A stretch of DNA of 37,891 bases from Streptococcus suis. GTDB lineage: Bacteria; Bacillota; Bacilli; Lactobacillales; Streptococcaceae. The notes under the pieces were generated by a model. It was not told the origin of the DNA. It saw only the letters and a list, made by a program, of their open reading frames with translations, and did no database searches. Shown here one piece after another: positions 1 to 6,475 of this stretch. The stretch covers positions 1 to 37,891 of the forward strand of contig NZ_JAMWEM010000013.1 in NCBI RefSeq assembly GCF_024509525.1, in the 5' to 3' direction. The translations under genes and the position numbers were made by a program. Positions within the stretch are counted from its first letter, which is position 1. Each line of letters opens with the position of its first letter.

Positions 1-4
1 TGAG

Positions 5-19
5 GAAAACGAAGTTTTC
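5..19. repeat. small hairpin upstream of the tRNA cluster
   Basis: GAAAAC (5-10), GAA loop, GTTTTC (14-19). It is followed at 28-40 by a 14-nt stretch that is the reverse complement of the start of the downstream tRNA-Val D arm (59-72). No gene is visible in bases 1-52. Confidence 0.5.
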
Positions 20-52
20 TACATTGCCCAGCTGAGCTAAGTTCCATCCATT

Positions 53-125
53 GGGAGTTTAGCTCAGCTGGGAGAGCATCTGCCTTACAAGCAGAGGGTC
101 AGCGGTTCGATCCCGTTAACTCCCA
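53..125 (+). tRNA. tRNA-Val (anticodon TAC)
   Basis: A 73-nt cloverleaf with acceptor GGGAGTT pairing with AACTCCC, a D arm, anticodon TAC in CTTACAA, and T arm GGTTCGATCC. It ends at discriminator A with no encoded CCA. It is the first of 16 tandem tRNAs; such clusters normally follow an rRNA operon, which would lie left of the window. Confidence 0.96.
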
Positions 126-127
126 TA

Positions 128-200
128 GGTCCCGTAGTGTAGCGGTTATCACGTCGCCCTGTCACGGCGAAGATCGCGGGTTCGATTCCCGTCGGGACCG
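128..200 (+). tRNA. tRNA-Asp (anticodon GTC)
   Basis: A 73-nt cloverleaf with acceptor GGTCCCG/CGGGACC, anticodon loop CTGTCAC, T arm GGTTCGATTCC and discriminator G. CCA is not encoded. It lies 2 nt after tRNA-Val. Confidence 0.96.
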
Positions 201-227
201 TTCAAAATGTGTGTGAGACATTTTGAA
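201..227 (+). repeat. perfect inverted repeat between tRNA-Asp and tRNA-Lys
   Basis: TTCAAAATGT (201-210) pairs perfectly with ACATTTTGAA (218-227) around a 7-nt loop. No T-run follows, so a processing signal or weak pause is more likely than a full terminator. Confidence 0.6.
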
Positions 228-265
228 GTTGGAAATAGAGCAACCACAGTTTGCATCATATTTAC

Positions 266-338
266 GACTCGTTAGCTCAGTTGGTAGAGCAATTGACTTT
301 TAATCAATGGGTCGCTGGTTCGAGCCCAGCACGAGTCA
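266..338 (+). tRNA. tRNA-Lys (anticodon TTT)
   Basis: A 73-nt cloverleaf with acceptor GACTCGT/ACGAGTC, anticodon TTT in CTTTTAA, T arm GGTTCGAGCC and discriminator A. CCA is not encoded. Confidence 0.96.
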
Positions 339-341
339 TAT

Positions 342-423
342 GCGGGTTTGGCGGAATTGGCAGACGCACCAGATTTAGGATCTGGCGCTTTCGGGCGTGG
401 GGGTTCAAGTCCCTTAACCCGCA
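342..423 (+). tRNA. tRNA-Leu (anticodon TAG)
   Basis: An 82-nt class II tRNA with a long variable arm. Acceptor GCGGGTT/AACCCGC, anticodon TAG in TTTAGGA. CCA is not encoded. Confidence 0.95.
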
Positions 424-438
424 TAAAAGAAATAATCA

Positions 439-511
439 GCCGGCTTAGCTCAGTTGGTAGAGCATCTGATTTGTAATCAGAGGGTCGCGTGTTCAAGTCA
501 TGTAGCCGGCA
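439..511 (+). tRNA. tRNA-Thr (anticodon TGT)
   Basis: A 73-nt cloverleaf with acceptor GCCGGCT/AGCCGGC, anticodon TGT in TTTGTAA, T loop TTCAAGT and discriminator A. Confidence 0.95.
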
Positions 512-525
512 TTGAAAAAGAAATT

Positions 526-597
526 GCGAACGTAGTTCAGTGGTAGAACACCACCTTGCCAAGGTGGGGGTCGCGGGTTCGAATCCCGTCGTTCGCT
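526..597 (+). tRNA. tRNA-Gly (anticodon GCC)
   Basis: A 72-nt cloverleaf with acceptor GCGAACG/CGTTCGC, anticodon GCC in TTGCCAA, T arm GGGTTCGAATCCC and discriminator T. Confidence 0.95.
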
Positions 598-604
598 TAG
601 AGAG

Positions 605-688
605 GCCGGGGTGGCGGAACAGGCAGACGCACAGGACTTAAAATCCTGCGATGGTAACATCGTACCGGTTCGATTCCGGTCCTCGGCA
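605..688 (+). tRNA. tRNA-Leu (anticodon TAA)
   Basis: An 84-nt class II tRNA. Acceptor GCCGGGG pairs with CCTCGGC allowing one G-U pair, anticodon TAA in CTTAAAA, long variable arm around GATGGTAACATC. CCA is not encoded. Confidence 0.95.
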
Positions 689-695
689 TAACTGA

Positions 696-769
696 GCACC
701 CTTAGCTCAATTGGATAGAGTACCTGACTACGAATCAGGCGGTTAGAGGTTCGACTCCTCTAGGGTGCA
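696..769 (+). tRNA. tRNA-Arg (anticodon ACG)
   Basis: A 74-nt cloverleaf with acceptor GCACCCT/AGGGTGC and anticodon ACG in CTACGAA. A at the wobble position is normally edited to inosine, allowing it to read CGU, CGC and CGA. Confidence 0.95.
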
Positions 770-778
770 TGACTCGCT

Positions 779-794
779 TAATGTATATACATTA
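779..794. repeat. 16-bp perfect palindrome between tRNA-Arg and tRNA-Pro
   Basis: TAATGTATATACATTA is its own reverse complement. It sits in the longest spacer of the tRNA cluster (770-817), followed by GGGGAGG and a T-rich stretch. It could be a processing hairpin; its role is not known. Confidence 0.5.
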
Positions 795-817
795 GGGGAG
801 GTTTATTTTTATGATAT

Positions 818-891
818 CGGGAAGTAGCTCAGCTTGGTAGAGTACTTGGTTTGGGACCAAGGTGTCGCAGGTTCGAATCCTGTCTTCCCGA
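818..891 (+). tRNA. tRNA-Pro (anticodon TGG)
   Basis: A 74-nt cloverleaf with acceptor CGGGAAG/CTTCCCG, anticodon TGG in TTTGGGA, T arm GGTTCGAATCC and discriminator A. Confidence 0.95.
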
Positions 892-897
892 TGTTTT

Positions 898-971
898 GGC
901 GGTGTAGCTCAGCTGGCTAGAGCGTCCGGTTCATACCCGGGAGGTCGGGGGTTCGATCCCCTTCGCCGCTA
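898..971 (+). tRNA. tRNA-Met, elongator type (anticodon CAT)
   Basis: A 74-nt cloverleaf. The acceptor starts with a G-U pair (GGCGGTG), the anticodon loop is TTCATAC and the discriminator is A. From memory it closely resembles the Bacillus elongator tRNA-Met. It is the first of three CAT tRNAs in the cluster. Confidence 0.9.
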
Positions 972-987
972 TATTTTTATTTGTGCT

Positions 988-1061
988 GGACCTTTAGCTC
1001 AGCTGGTTAGAGCTCTCGGCTCATAACCGAGCGGTCGTAGGTTCAAGTCCTACAAGGTCCA
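988..1061 (+). tRNA. CAT-anticodon tRNA, probably tRNA-Ile2
   Basis: A 74-nt cloverleaf with acceptor GGACCTT/AAGGTCC and anticodon loop CTCATAA. By elimination against the elongator and initiator copies, and by resemblance recalled to Bacillus tRNA-Ile2, it is probably the isoleucine tRNA whose wobble C is changed to lysidine by TilS to read AUA. The raw anticodon alone would call it Met. Confidence 0.7.
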
Positions 1062-1073
1062 TTCTTTTCAGAT

Positions 1074-1163
1074 GGAGGATTACCCAAGTCCGGCTGAAGG
1101 GAACGGTCTTGAAAACCGTCAGGCGTGTAAAAGCGTGCGTGGGTTCGAATCCCACATCCTCCT
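1074..1163 (+). tRNA. tRNA-Ser (anticodon TGA)
   Basis: A 90-nt class II tRNA with acceptor GGAGGAT/ATCCTCC, anticodon TGA in CTTGAAA, and a long variable arm. The base after the acceptor stem is T rather than the more usual G; no CCA follows. Confidence 0.94.
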
Positions 1164-1178
1164 TACAAATTTTAATAA

Positions 1179-1252
<74 letters not shown>

Positions 1253-1268
1253 TTCCTTTTTTGGATTT

Positions 1269-1341
1269 GGCTCGGTAGCTCAGTTGGTAGAGCAATGGAT
1301 TGAAGCTCCATGTGTCGGCGGTTCGATTCCGTCTCGCGCCA
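1269..1341 (+). tRNA. tRNA-Phe (anticodon GAA)
   Basis: A 73-nt cloverleaf with anticodon GAA in TTGAAGC. The acceptor GGCTCGG against TCGCGCC leaves a U-C mismatch at the fourth pair and a terminal G-U; all other arms are intact. Confidence 0.93.
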
Positions 1342-1370
1342 TTGGAAATAAAACCAAGTATATTTTACTT

Positions 1371-1444
<74 letters not shown>

Positions 1445-1457
1445 TATCATATATAGT

Positions 1458-1545
1458 GGAGAATTACTCAAGAGGCTGAAGAGGACGGTTTGCTAAATCG
1501 TTAGGTCGGGTAACTGGCGCAAGGGTTCGAATCCCTTATTCTCCG
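1458..1545 (+). tRNA. tRNA-Ser (anticodon GCT)
   Basis: An 88-nt class II tRNA with acceptor GGAGAAT/ATTCTCC, anticodon GCT in TTGCTAA, a long variable arm and the usual G discriminator. It is the last tRNA of the cluster. Confidence 0.95.
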
Positions 1546-1552
1546 TAGCAAG

Positions 1553-1583
1553 AAACGAGATTATCTAAGGATATTCTCGTTTT
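1553..1583 (+). terminator. terminator of the tRNA cluster
   Basis: AAACGAGA (1553-1560) pairs with TCTCGTTT (1575-1582). The stem extends inward through TATC/GATA with one mismatch, and a T-rich tail follows. It separates the tRNAs from mreC. Confidence 0.8.
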
Positions 1584-1612
1584 ATTGTATAAATTTCTTG
1601 GAAGGGTCTATC

Positions 1613-2443
1613 ATGGATAAATTTTCTCGCTTGATTGTAGTAAGTTCTATATTTGTAGTTGTTTCTTTATCATTACTTTTTATAACTGTTCAAAATGGTG
1701 TACAGATTCCTGTTATTTCAGATGGAATTAATTCAACAATTTCCACTATTAATGGTATTTTTGCGAAGCCAGTACAGTTTTTTTCAGCTCAAAAAGATGG
1801 TATTATCGAGTTGCTGGATGCTTATAACGAAAATAAGGAATTAAAACAAACTATTGCTAGCTTAGAAACTCAGGTCGCTGAAGTGGAGACGTTGCAAAAA
1901 GAAAATGATAGCCTCAGGCAAAATTTAGGAATTTCTCAGCAATTTACTGACAAAACAATAGTTTCTGCCTTGGTTTCAGTGAGAACACCTGTTTCCTGGG
2001 ATAATCAATTGACTATTTCTGTAGGGTCGAATCAGGGGATTGTTTCAGATATGTTAGTAATGTCTGATGGGGGTCTTATTGGAATTATTACAGATGTATA
2101 TCCGAATGCTGCTGATGTTAAATTGTTATCAAAATCAGATAATTTTACTAAGATTCCTGTTCGGCTATCAGTAAATGATGAGGCTATTTATGGAATACTA
2201 AGTGGATATGATACGGATACAAATAGCTTCATTGTTAGCCAGTTAAATAGTACAGCGGATATTCCAGAAGGAAGCAATGTGGTGACTAGTGATTTGGCTG
2301 GGACAATTCCTTCTAATCTTCAAGTTGGAAAAGTTACTTCAGTAAAAACGAGTAGCGGAACAACAAACAAAGAAATATTTGTGACACCAACAGCGAATTT
2401 TTCAAATATTTACTCAGTTTTAATAGTGGGGAATGTAGGATGA
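1613..2443 (+). CDS. mreC: rod shape-determining protein MreC
   Basis: MreC is a bitopic membrane protein of the elongation machinery; it links MreD and the peptidoglycan synthases on the outer face of the membrane. The 276-residue product has one N-terminal membrane segment (about 8-27), a coiled coil (about 55-95, rich in E/K/L/Q) and a C-terminal beta-rich periplasmic-type domain with the family-typical pattern around PVSWDNQLTI and GLIGIITDV. I chose ATG 1613 because GGAAGG (1600-1605) is well spaced from it; an in-frame TTG at 1598 would put that site inside the gene. The stop overlaps the mreD start (ATGA), so the two genes are translationally coupled. Confidence 0.93.
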   Translation: MDKFSRLIVVSSIFVVVSLSLLFITVQNGVQIPVISDGINSTISTINGIFAKPVQFFSAQKDGIIELLDAYNENKELKQTIASLETQVAEVETLQKENDSLRQNLGISQQFTDKTIVSALVSVRTPVSWDNQLTISVGSNQGIVSDMLVMSDGGLIGIITDVYPNAADVKLLSKSDNFTKIPVRLSVNDEAIYGILSGYDTDTNSFIVSQLNSTADIPEGSNVVTSDLAGTIPSNLQVGKVTSVKTSSGTTNKEIFVTPTANFSNIYSVLIVGNVG

Positions 2444-2952
2444 AAAGATATTTTAACTACCTGTCCCCTATGGTATTATTTATAGCTTTTTTATTAGATG
2501 CTCAGTTATCTACTTTGTTGAGTAATCTGGCTCCTGGTACAGTGTCGATTACCAGCTATTTATTATTTATTACTGGTATGTATATAGTAGATAAGATAAA
2601 TTTAACCTATAGCCTCATTTTGTTTGCTATTTTAGGTGTGATTTATGATATCTATTATTTAGATATTTTAGGGATATCTACTACTTTGTTTCCATTAATT
2701 ATCTACATTGTATATTATTTTACTACCAAAATACACTTAAATAGATGGATAAGTTTAATGATATTGGTTGTAATGATTTTTAGCTTTGAATTTACAAGTT
2801 TTGCATTGGCACGCTTGTTTCAATTGACAAATTTATCTATGTTTATATTTGTTGTCTATAATTTGTTACCAAGTTTACTATATAACTTATTCTTCCTCTT
2901 TATTTTCTATCCGTTGTTCAAAAAAAGTTTTGTAATTACAGATAAGACATAA
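2440..2952 (+). CDS. mreD: rod shape-determining protein MreD
   Basis: MreD is a small integral membrane partner of MreC. The 170-residue product is almost entirely hydrophobic, with about five or six membrane segments and few charged loops, the usual size and profile for the family. The start overlaps the mreC stop by four bases, and a terminator follows the stop codon within 10 bp. Identification rests on position after mreC and hydropathy more than on motifs, because MreD is poorly conserved. Confidence 0.88.
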   Translation: MKRYFNYLSPMVLFIAFLLDAQLSTLLSNLAPGTVSITSYLLFITGMYIVDKINLTYSLILFAILGVIYDIYYLDILGISTTLFPLIIYIVYYFTTKIHLNRWISLMILVVMIFSFEFTSFALARLFQLTNLSMFIFVVYNLLPSLLYNLFFLFIFYPLFKKSFVITDKT

Positions 2953-2955
2953 AAA

Positions 2956-2999
2956 TGTAATAAATGCGTAATATATCTACGCATTTTTTTTGATAAAAT
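2956..2999 (+). promoter_or_regulatory. candidate WalR/VicR box and pcsB promoter
   Basis: TGTAAT (2956-2961), 5 bp, CGTAAT (2967-2972) matches the known WalR/VicR direct-repeat pattern TGTWAH-N5-TGTWAH except for the first base of the second half. A likely -10 (GATAAAAT, 2992-2999) follows about 20 bp later. pcsB is a known VicR-controlled gene in streptococci. The box overlaps the mreD terminator stem. Confidence 0.65.
2962..2991 (+). terminator. mreD terminator
   Basis: AAATGCGTA (2962-2970), a 7-nt loop, TACGCATTT (2978-2986), then a run of T to 2991. It is a perfect 9-bp stem. Confidence 0.85.
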
Positions 3000-3043
3000 G
3001 GAATGGTCAGAAAGAATAGAGGAGTCAGGAGTCACACTAAGTT

Positions 3044-4222
3044 ATGAAGAAAAAAGTTTTGGCAACACTGTTGTTAAGTACCGTTGTATTGACTAGTACA
3101 AGTAGTTTAACCCTGGTCTATGCAGACGATACAGATAGCCAAATTGCTGCAAAAAATAGTCAGTTAACAGAGATTGCAAATCAACAAGAAGCTGCTCAAG
3201 CAGAAGTAGATAAAATTCAAGCGGAAGTAGATGCTATTCAGGCTGAACAAGCAGCTTTGCAGGCAGAAAATGATAAATTAGAGGCAGAATCGAAAACTCT
3301 TGGTGAAGAGATTCAGAAATTATCTGCCGATATTGTATCGCGTGATGAAGTGTTGAAAGAGCAAGCTCGTAGTGCTCAAACGGATGGTTCTGCAACTAGT
3401 TATATCAATACTATTTTAGATTCTAAAAACCTTGTAGATGCTGTTTCTCGTGTGAATGCTATGCGTGAAATCGTATCAGCTAACAACCGTATGTTGGAGC
3501 AACAAAAAGCTGATAAGGAAACAATTGTTGAGAAGCAGAAAGCAAACCAAGAGGCTATCAACACAGTTGAAGCCAATTGGAAAACTTTAGATTCTAAAGC
3601 ACAGGAGTTAGCAACTAAGCAAGCTGATTTGAAAGTTGCTCAAATTAACCTAGCTGCTCAGAAATCAACGGTTGAAAGTGAAAAGAATACTCTTTTAGAA
3701 CAAAAAGCAGCTGCAGAGGCAGAGGCGAAGGCAGCTGCTGCAGCGCAAGCAGCTTACCAGGCACAACAACAACAATTGGCGCAACAACAAGCACAGGTAG
3801 TTACACCTGTCGTAGCACCTAGCACAGATACAAATACTGGGACCAATACAGGTGGAAGTTCTTCCTATACACCACCAGCTGTATCACAGAACAACACCTA
3901 TCCAGTTGGTCAATGTACTTGGGGTGCTAAACAGGCAGCTCCTTGGGTTGGAAATTATTGGGGAAATGCTAACCAATGGATTGCAAGTGCGCAAGCTGCT
4001 GGTCATTCCGTTGGAAGTACTCCTGTAGTTGGAGCAGTAGCTGTTTGGCCAAACGATCCATACTCAGGTGGATATGGACATGTGGCAGTTGTAACAGCTG
4101 TTCAATCTGTTTCTAACATCCAAGTAGTAGAATCAAACTATCTTGGTCACCAATATGTAGGAAACTTCCGTGGTTGGTTTAACCCTAATAGCACTAGTAC
4201 AGTTTACTATATTTATCCATAA
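3044..4222 (+). CDS. pcsB: PcsB-type secreted CHAP-domain peptidoglycan hydrolase
   Basis: PcsB is the division hydrolase activated by FtsEX that splits septal peptidoglycan. The 392-residue product has a signal peptide (cleavage likely after VYA, residue 27), a long coiled coil (about 30-240, rich in Q/A/E/K), an Ala/Gln then Thr/Gly/Ser linker, and a C-terminal CHAP domain (about 283-392). The catalytic Cys is C291 in the motif GQCTWGAK and the His is H346 in GYGHVAVV. Length and layout match the family (also called GbpB/SagA in other streptococci). AGGAG sites at 3020-3031 precede the ATG. The upstream WalR-type box agrees with the known essential regulation of pcsB. Confidence 0.94.
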   Translation: MKKKVLATLLLSTVVLTSTSSLTLVYADDTDSQIAAKNSQLTEIANQQEAAQAEVDKIQAEVDAIQAEQAALQAENDKLEAESKTLGEEIQKLSADIVSRDEVLKEQARSAQTDGSATSYINTILDSKNLVDAVSRVNAMREIVSANNRMLEQQKADKETIVEKQKANQEAINTVEANWKTLDSKAQELATKQADLKVAQINLAAQKSTVESEKNTLLEQKAAAEAEAKAAAAAQAAYQAQQQQLAQQQAQVVTPVVAPSTDTNTGTNTGGSSSYTPPAVSQNNTYPVGQCTWGAKQAAPWVGNYWGNANQWIASAQAAGHSVGSTPVVGAVAVWPNDPYSGGYGHVAVVTAVQSVSNIQVVESNYLGHQYVGNFRGWFNPNSTSTVYYIYP

Positions 4223-4248
4223 AATTAATCCTTGGCTTTGCTAAGGTC

Positions 4249-4296
4249 AGATTGAAGAAAAAGTCCATTTTGGACAATTTTCTTCAATCTTTTTTC
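4249..4296 (+). terminator. strong pcsB terminator
   Basis: AGATTGAAGAAAA (4249-4261) pairs perfectly with TTTTCTTCAATCT (4278-4290). The loop itself contains a small GTCCA/TGGAC stem, and a T-run follows. Confidence 0.9.
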
Positions 4297-4298
4297 TT

Positions 4299-4355
4299 AA
4301 TGTTGAAAATTAAAAACTCTTAGAAACACCGAAATATCAACATTTCTAAGAGTTT
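4299..4355. repeat. two mutually exclusive inverted repeats
   Basis: AAACTCTTAGAAA (4314-4326) pairs perfectly with TTTCTAAGAGTTT (4343-4355). AATGTTGA (4299-4306) pairs with TCAACATT (4337-4344), sharing two bases with the first stem. No T-run follows. The 4223-4611 stretch holds no gene; it contains the pcsB terminator, this pair, and the hairpins listed next. Confidence 0.5.
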
Positions 4356-4425
4356 AATGATTTGTTATCTTTCGCAAACTTTTTCTATTTTTTAGGATTT
4401 TTAGGAGTTTGTCTACGTTCTGAAT

Positions 4426-4532
4426 GATTGCGTGAGCAATCGTTTTTTCTTTATGGCTTCGAGCCAGTTTTTCTCGTAGAGAAAAACAAAAGAAAACCAC
4501 CAGCTATGCTGGTGGCTGACAAGGCTTCGAGC
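4426..4532. repeat. cluster of hairpins and a 10-bp direct repeat
   Basis: GATTGC-GTGA-GCAATC (4426-4441) is followed by GTTTTTTC. GTTTTTCTC-GTA-GAGAAAAAC (4468-4488) is perfect. GGCTTCGAGC occurs at 4455-4464 and again at 4523-4532. The last hairpin of the group, CCACCAGC-TAT-GCTGGTGG (4497-4515), is probably the left end of the adjacent IS200-type element. Confidence 0.5.
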
Positions 4533-4585
4533 GTCCATTTCTTTTTCCTGTTATAATTTCTTGTTCAGGTTAGATAAGGAGGAGT

Positions 4586-4608
4586 AAACTAGTCCAGTGG
4601 ACTAGTTT
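4586..4608. repeat. 10-bp perfect hairpin inserted between RBS and transposase start
   Basis: AAACTAGTCC (4586-4595), AGT, GGACTAGTTT (4599-4608). It lies between the ribosome site AAGGAGGAG (4577-4584) and the ATG at 4612, stretching the spacing to 27 bp, so it looks like an insertion. Confidence 0.6.
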
Positions 4609-4611
4609 AGC

Positions 4612-5103
4612 ATGGCTAAAACCCGTTACAGTTTATCACATACCAAATGGATGTACTCTATCACATAGTTTTCACACCTAAGTACCGTAGAAAATCTATT
4701 TACTACAAAATAAGGCAGGACTTCATTGCTATTTTCCGTCATCTATGTCGATACAAAGGCGTGGAAATCATTGAGGGACACATGATGCCAGACCATGTTC
4801 ATATGCTTGTCTTGATACCCCCGAAACTTTCGATTTCCGATTTTATGGGATAGTTGAAAAGCAAAAGTGCTCTAATGATATTTGATAAACACGCTAATTT
4901 GAAATATAAGTACGGGAATCGATCTTTTGGGCCAGAGGCTACTATGTTAGTACCGTTGGACTGAACGAAAAGATAGTTGCGAAATACATTCGCGAGTAAA
5001 CAACTAATCTGGGAGATTAGTTGTTCAATGACATTGCACTTGATTCTTGAGTGTCAAAGAGTATGAAGATCCATTTTTAGATGGCAGTTTTAGAACAAGA
5101 TAA
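4612..5103 (+). pseudogene. tnpA: IS200-type Y1 transposase TnpA, broken
   Basis: Pieces of a REP/IS200 transposase can be read in three frames: MAKTRYSLSHTKW from 4612; YHIVFTPKYRRK to PDHVHMLV in the next frame, with the metal-binding HUH pair in DHVHM; and VSTVGLNEKIVAKYIRE, then SVKEYEDPFLDGSF to a stop at 5101. Visible lesions are a frameshift near 4654-4658, a TAG at 4852, a one-T loss near 4927, a TAA at about 4996, and a perfect 12-bp hairpin at 4999-5025. It cannot make a functional transposase. Confidence 0.85.
4999..5025. repeat. 12-bp perfect hairpin inside the transposase remnant
   Basis: AACAACTAATCT (4999-5010), GGG, AGATTAGTTGTT (5014-5025). It interrupts the coding frame just after the KYIRE helix and resembles the hairpin at 4586-4608 in size and position within the same element. 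Confidence 0.6.
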
Positions 5104-5164
5104 CAGCCCGTTTTTACGGGTGGTTATAGCTATCAGATTACTTTGAAACTTCTTTCATTTTTGT

Positions 5165-5193
5165 TTGAAAATTGGTTCAAAAAGCGTTAAAAT
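5165..5193 (+). promoter_or_regulatory. promoter of prs
   Basis: TTGAAA (5165-5170), 17-bp spacer, TAAAAT (5188-5193). It precedes the strong ribosome site AGGAGG (5213-5218) of prs. Confidence 0.6.
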
Positions 5194-5222
5194 AGTTAAG
5201 TAGAAAAATTTAGGAGGCTATC

Positions 5223-6191
5223 ATGGCGTTTACCGACTTAAAGTTGTTTGCTCTTTCATCTAATAAGCAGTTAGCTGAAAAAGTAGCAAAAAAAATTGGT
5301 ATTCCTTTGGGGAAATCAAGTGTTCGTCAATTTTCAGATGGTGAGATTCAGGTCAATATTGAAGAATCTATTCGTGGAAGTCACGTCTTTATCCTTCAAT
5401 CAACCAGCTCGCCTGTCAATGATAACTTAATGGAAATTTTGATTATGGTAGATGCTTTAAAACGGGCTTCTGCCGAGTCGATAAATGTTGTCGTACCGTA
5501 TTATGGATATGCACGTCAGGATCGTAAAGCTCGTGCACGTGAGCCAATTACGTCAAAATTGGTGGCCAATATGTTGGAAACAGCAGGAGTTAATCGTTTG
5601 TTAACCATTGACTTACATGCTGCACAAATTCAAGGTTTCTTTGATATTCCTGTGGATCATTTGATGGGGGCTCCACTCATTGCAGATTATTTTGAGCGTC
5701 GTGGGATGACAGGCGATGGTTATGTGGTGGTTTCACCAGATCATGGCGGTGTGACGCGGGCTCGTAAGTTGGCTCAATTCTTGAAAACTCCAATTGCGAT
5801 TATTGACAAACGTCGGAGTGTTGATAAAATGAATACTTCAGAGGTTATGAATATCATCGGAAATATTGAGGGGAAGACTTGTATCCTTATTGATGATATG
5901 ATTGACACAGCTGGAACCATTTGTCATGCAGCAGACGCTTTGGCGGAGGCTGGTGCTACAGCAGTCTATGCCTCTTGTACCCATCCAGTTTTGTCAGGTC
6001 CAGCCATGGACAACATTACTAAATCTGCCATTAAAAAATTAGTTGTCTTGGATACAATTGAAATTCCTGAGGACCGTTTGATTGATAAGATTGAACATAT
6101 TTCAACGGCGGACTTATTGGCGGATGCTATCATTCGTATCCATGAAAAACGTCCGCTATCACCTTTGTTTGAAACTAGAATTTCGAAATAA
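5223..6191 (+). CDS. prs: ribose-phosphate pyrophosphokinase (PRPP synthetase)
   Basis: It makes phosphoribosyl pyrophosphate from ribose 5-phosphate and ATP, the shared precursor for purines, pyrimidines, His and Trp, and the substrate of PurF further along the window. The 322-residue product has the class I features: the early motif [12 protein letters not shown], the ATP loop [12 protein letters not shown], the catalytic region [11 protein letters not shown], and the PRPP-binding signature [13 protein letters not shown] at about 220-232. AGGAGG lies 4 bp before the ATG. A terminator follows directly, so it is transcribed alone. Confidence 0.95.
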   Translation: MAFTDLKLFALSSNKQLAEKVAKKIGIPLGKSSVRQFSDGEIQVNIEESIRGSHVFILQSTSSPVNDNLMEILIMVDALKRASAESINVVVPYYGYARQDRKARAREPITSKLVANMLETAGVNRLLTIDLHAAQIQGFFDIPVDHLMGAPLIADYFERRGMTGDGYVVVSPDHGGVTRARKLAQFLKTPIAIIDKRRSVDKMNTSEVMNIIGNIEGKTCILIDDMIDTAGTICHAADALAEAGATAVYASCTHPVLSGPAMDNITKSAIKKLVVLDTIEIPEDRLIDKIEHISTADLLADAIIRIHEKRPLSPLFETRISK

Positions 6192-6197
6192 AGTGTT

Positions 6198-6223
6198 AGA
6201 AGAGTCGCAAGGCTCTTCTTTTT
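6198..6223 (+). terminator. prs terminator
   Basis: AGAAGAGTC (6198-6206), GCAA, GGCTCTTCT (6211-6219) with one G-U pair, then TTTT. Confidence 0.85.
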
Positions 6224-6314
6224 GGTATAATGTTTTTATATCAGTAATGAGAACGTTAAAAAAGCGTGTGATTTTGGAAATCTGCGTGGAAGTCGGTAGG
6301 ACTTCAAGGGGATT

Positions 6315-6420
6315 TATAGTCGAATGAATTAGCTTTTAGACAAGGAACTGAGGTGCAGGCAGTACTGAAGTACGGCAAGCCGAAAGTGACGATGTATCAA
6401 AGTTAATTCAGATGACTATA
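6315..6420. mobile_element. roughly 104-bp inverted-repeat element flanked by TA (MITE- or RUP-like)
   Basis: The ends ATAGTCGAATGAATTAGCTTT (from 6316) and its near reverse complement (to 6419) form about 21-bp terminal inverted repeats with a few mismatches. TA dinucleotides flank both ends, consistent with a TA target duplication as made by IS630/Tc1-type transposases. It has no coding capacity. The pneumococcal RUP element has similar length and is thought to be moved in trans by an IS630 element; relation to RUP is inference. Confidence 0.65.
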
Positions 6421-6475
6421 TCTAAATCACTTGCTTTTTAGTTCACATACAATTATGAGTTTTAGGGGGCTTGCT

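Larger units (their letters stand above)
4490..5130 (+). mobile_element. decayed IS200/IS605-family insertion sequence
   Basis: A broken Y1-type transposase gene is flanked by subterminal hairpins, as in IS200/IS605 elements: CCACCAGC/GCTGGTGG at 4497-4515 on the left, and an imperfect stem with GCCCG/CGGG-type pairing at 5100-5127 on the right. There are no terminal inverted repeats or target duplication, as expected for this single-strand transposition family. The exact ends are estimates. Confidence 0.65.

Noticed and set aside
4299..4608. Possible CRISPR-like array, because of several hairpins in a row
   Set aside because: The hairpins differ in sequence, there is no regular repeat-spacer period and no cas gene.
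6082..6327. 81-codon + strand frame overlapping the end of prs
   Set aside because: It starts inside prs in another frame, crosses the prs terminator and has no ribosome site.
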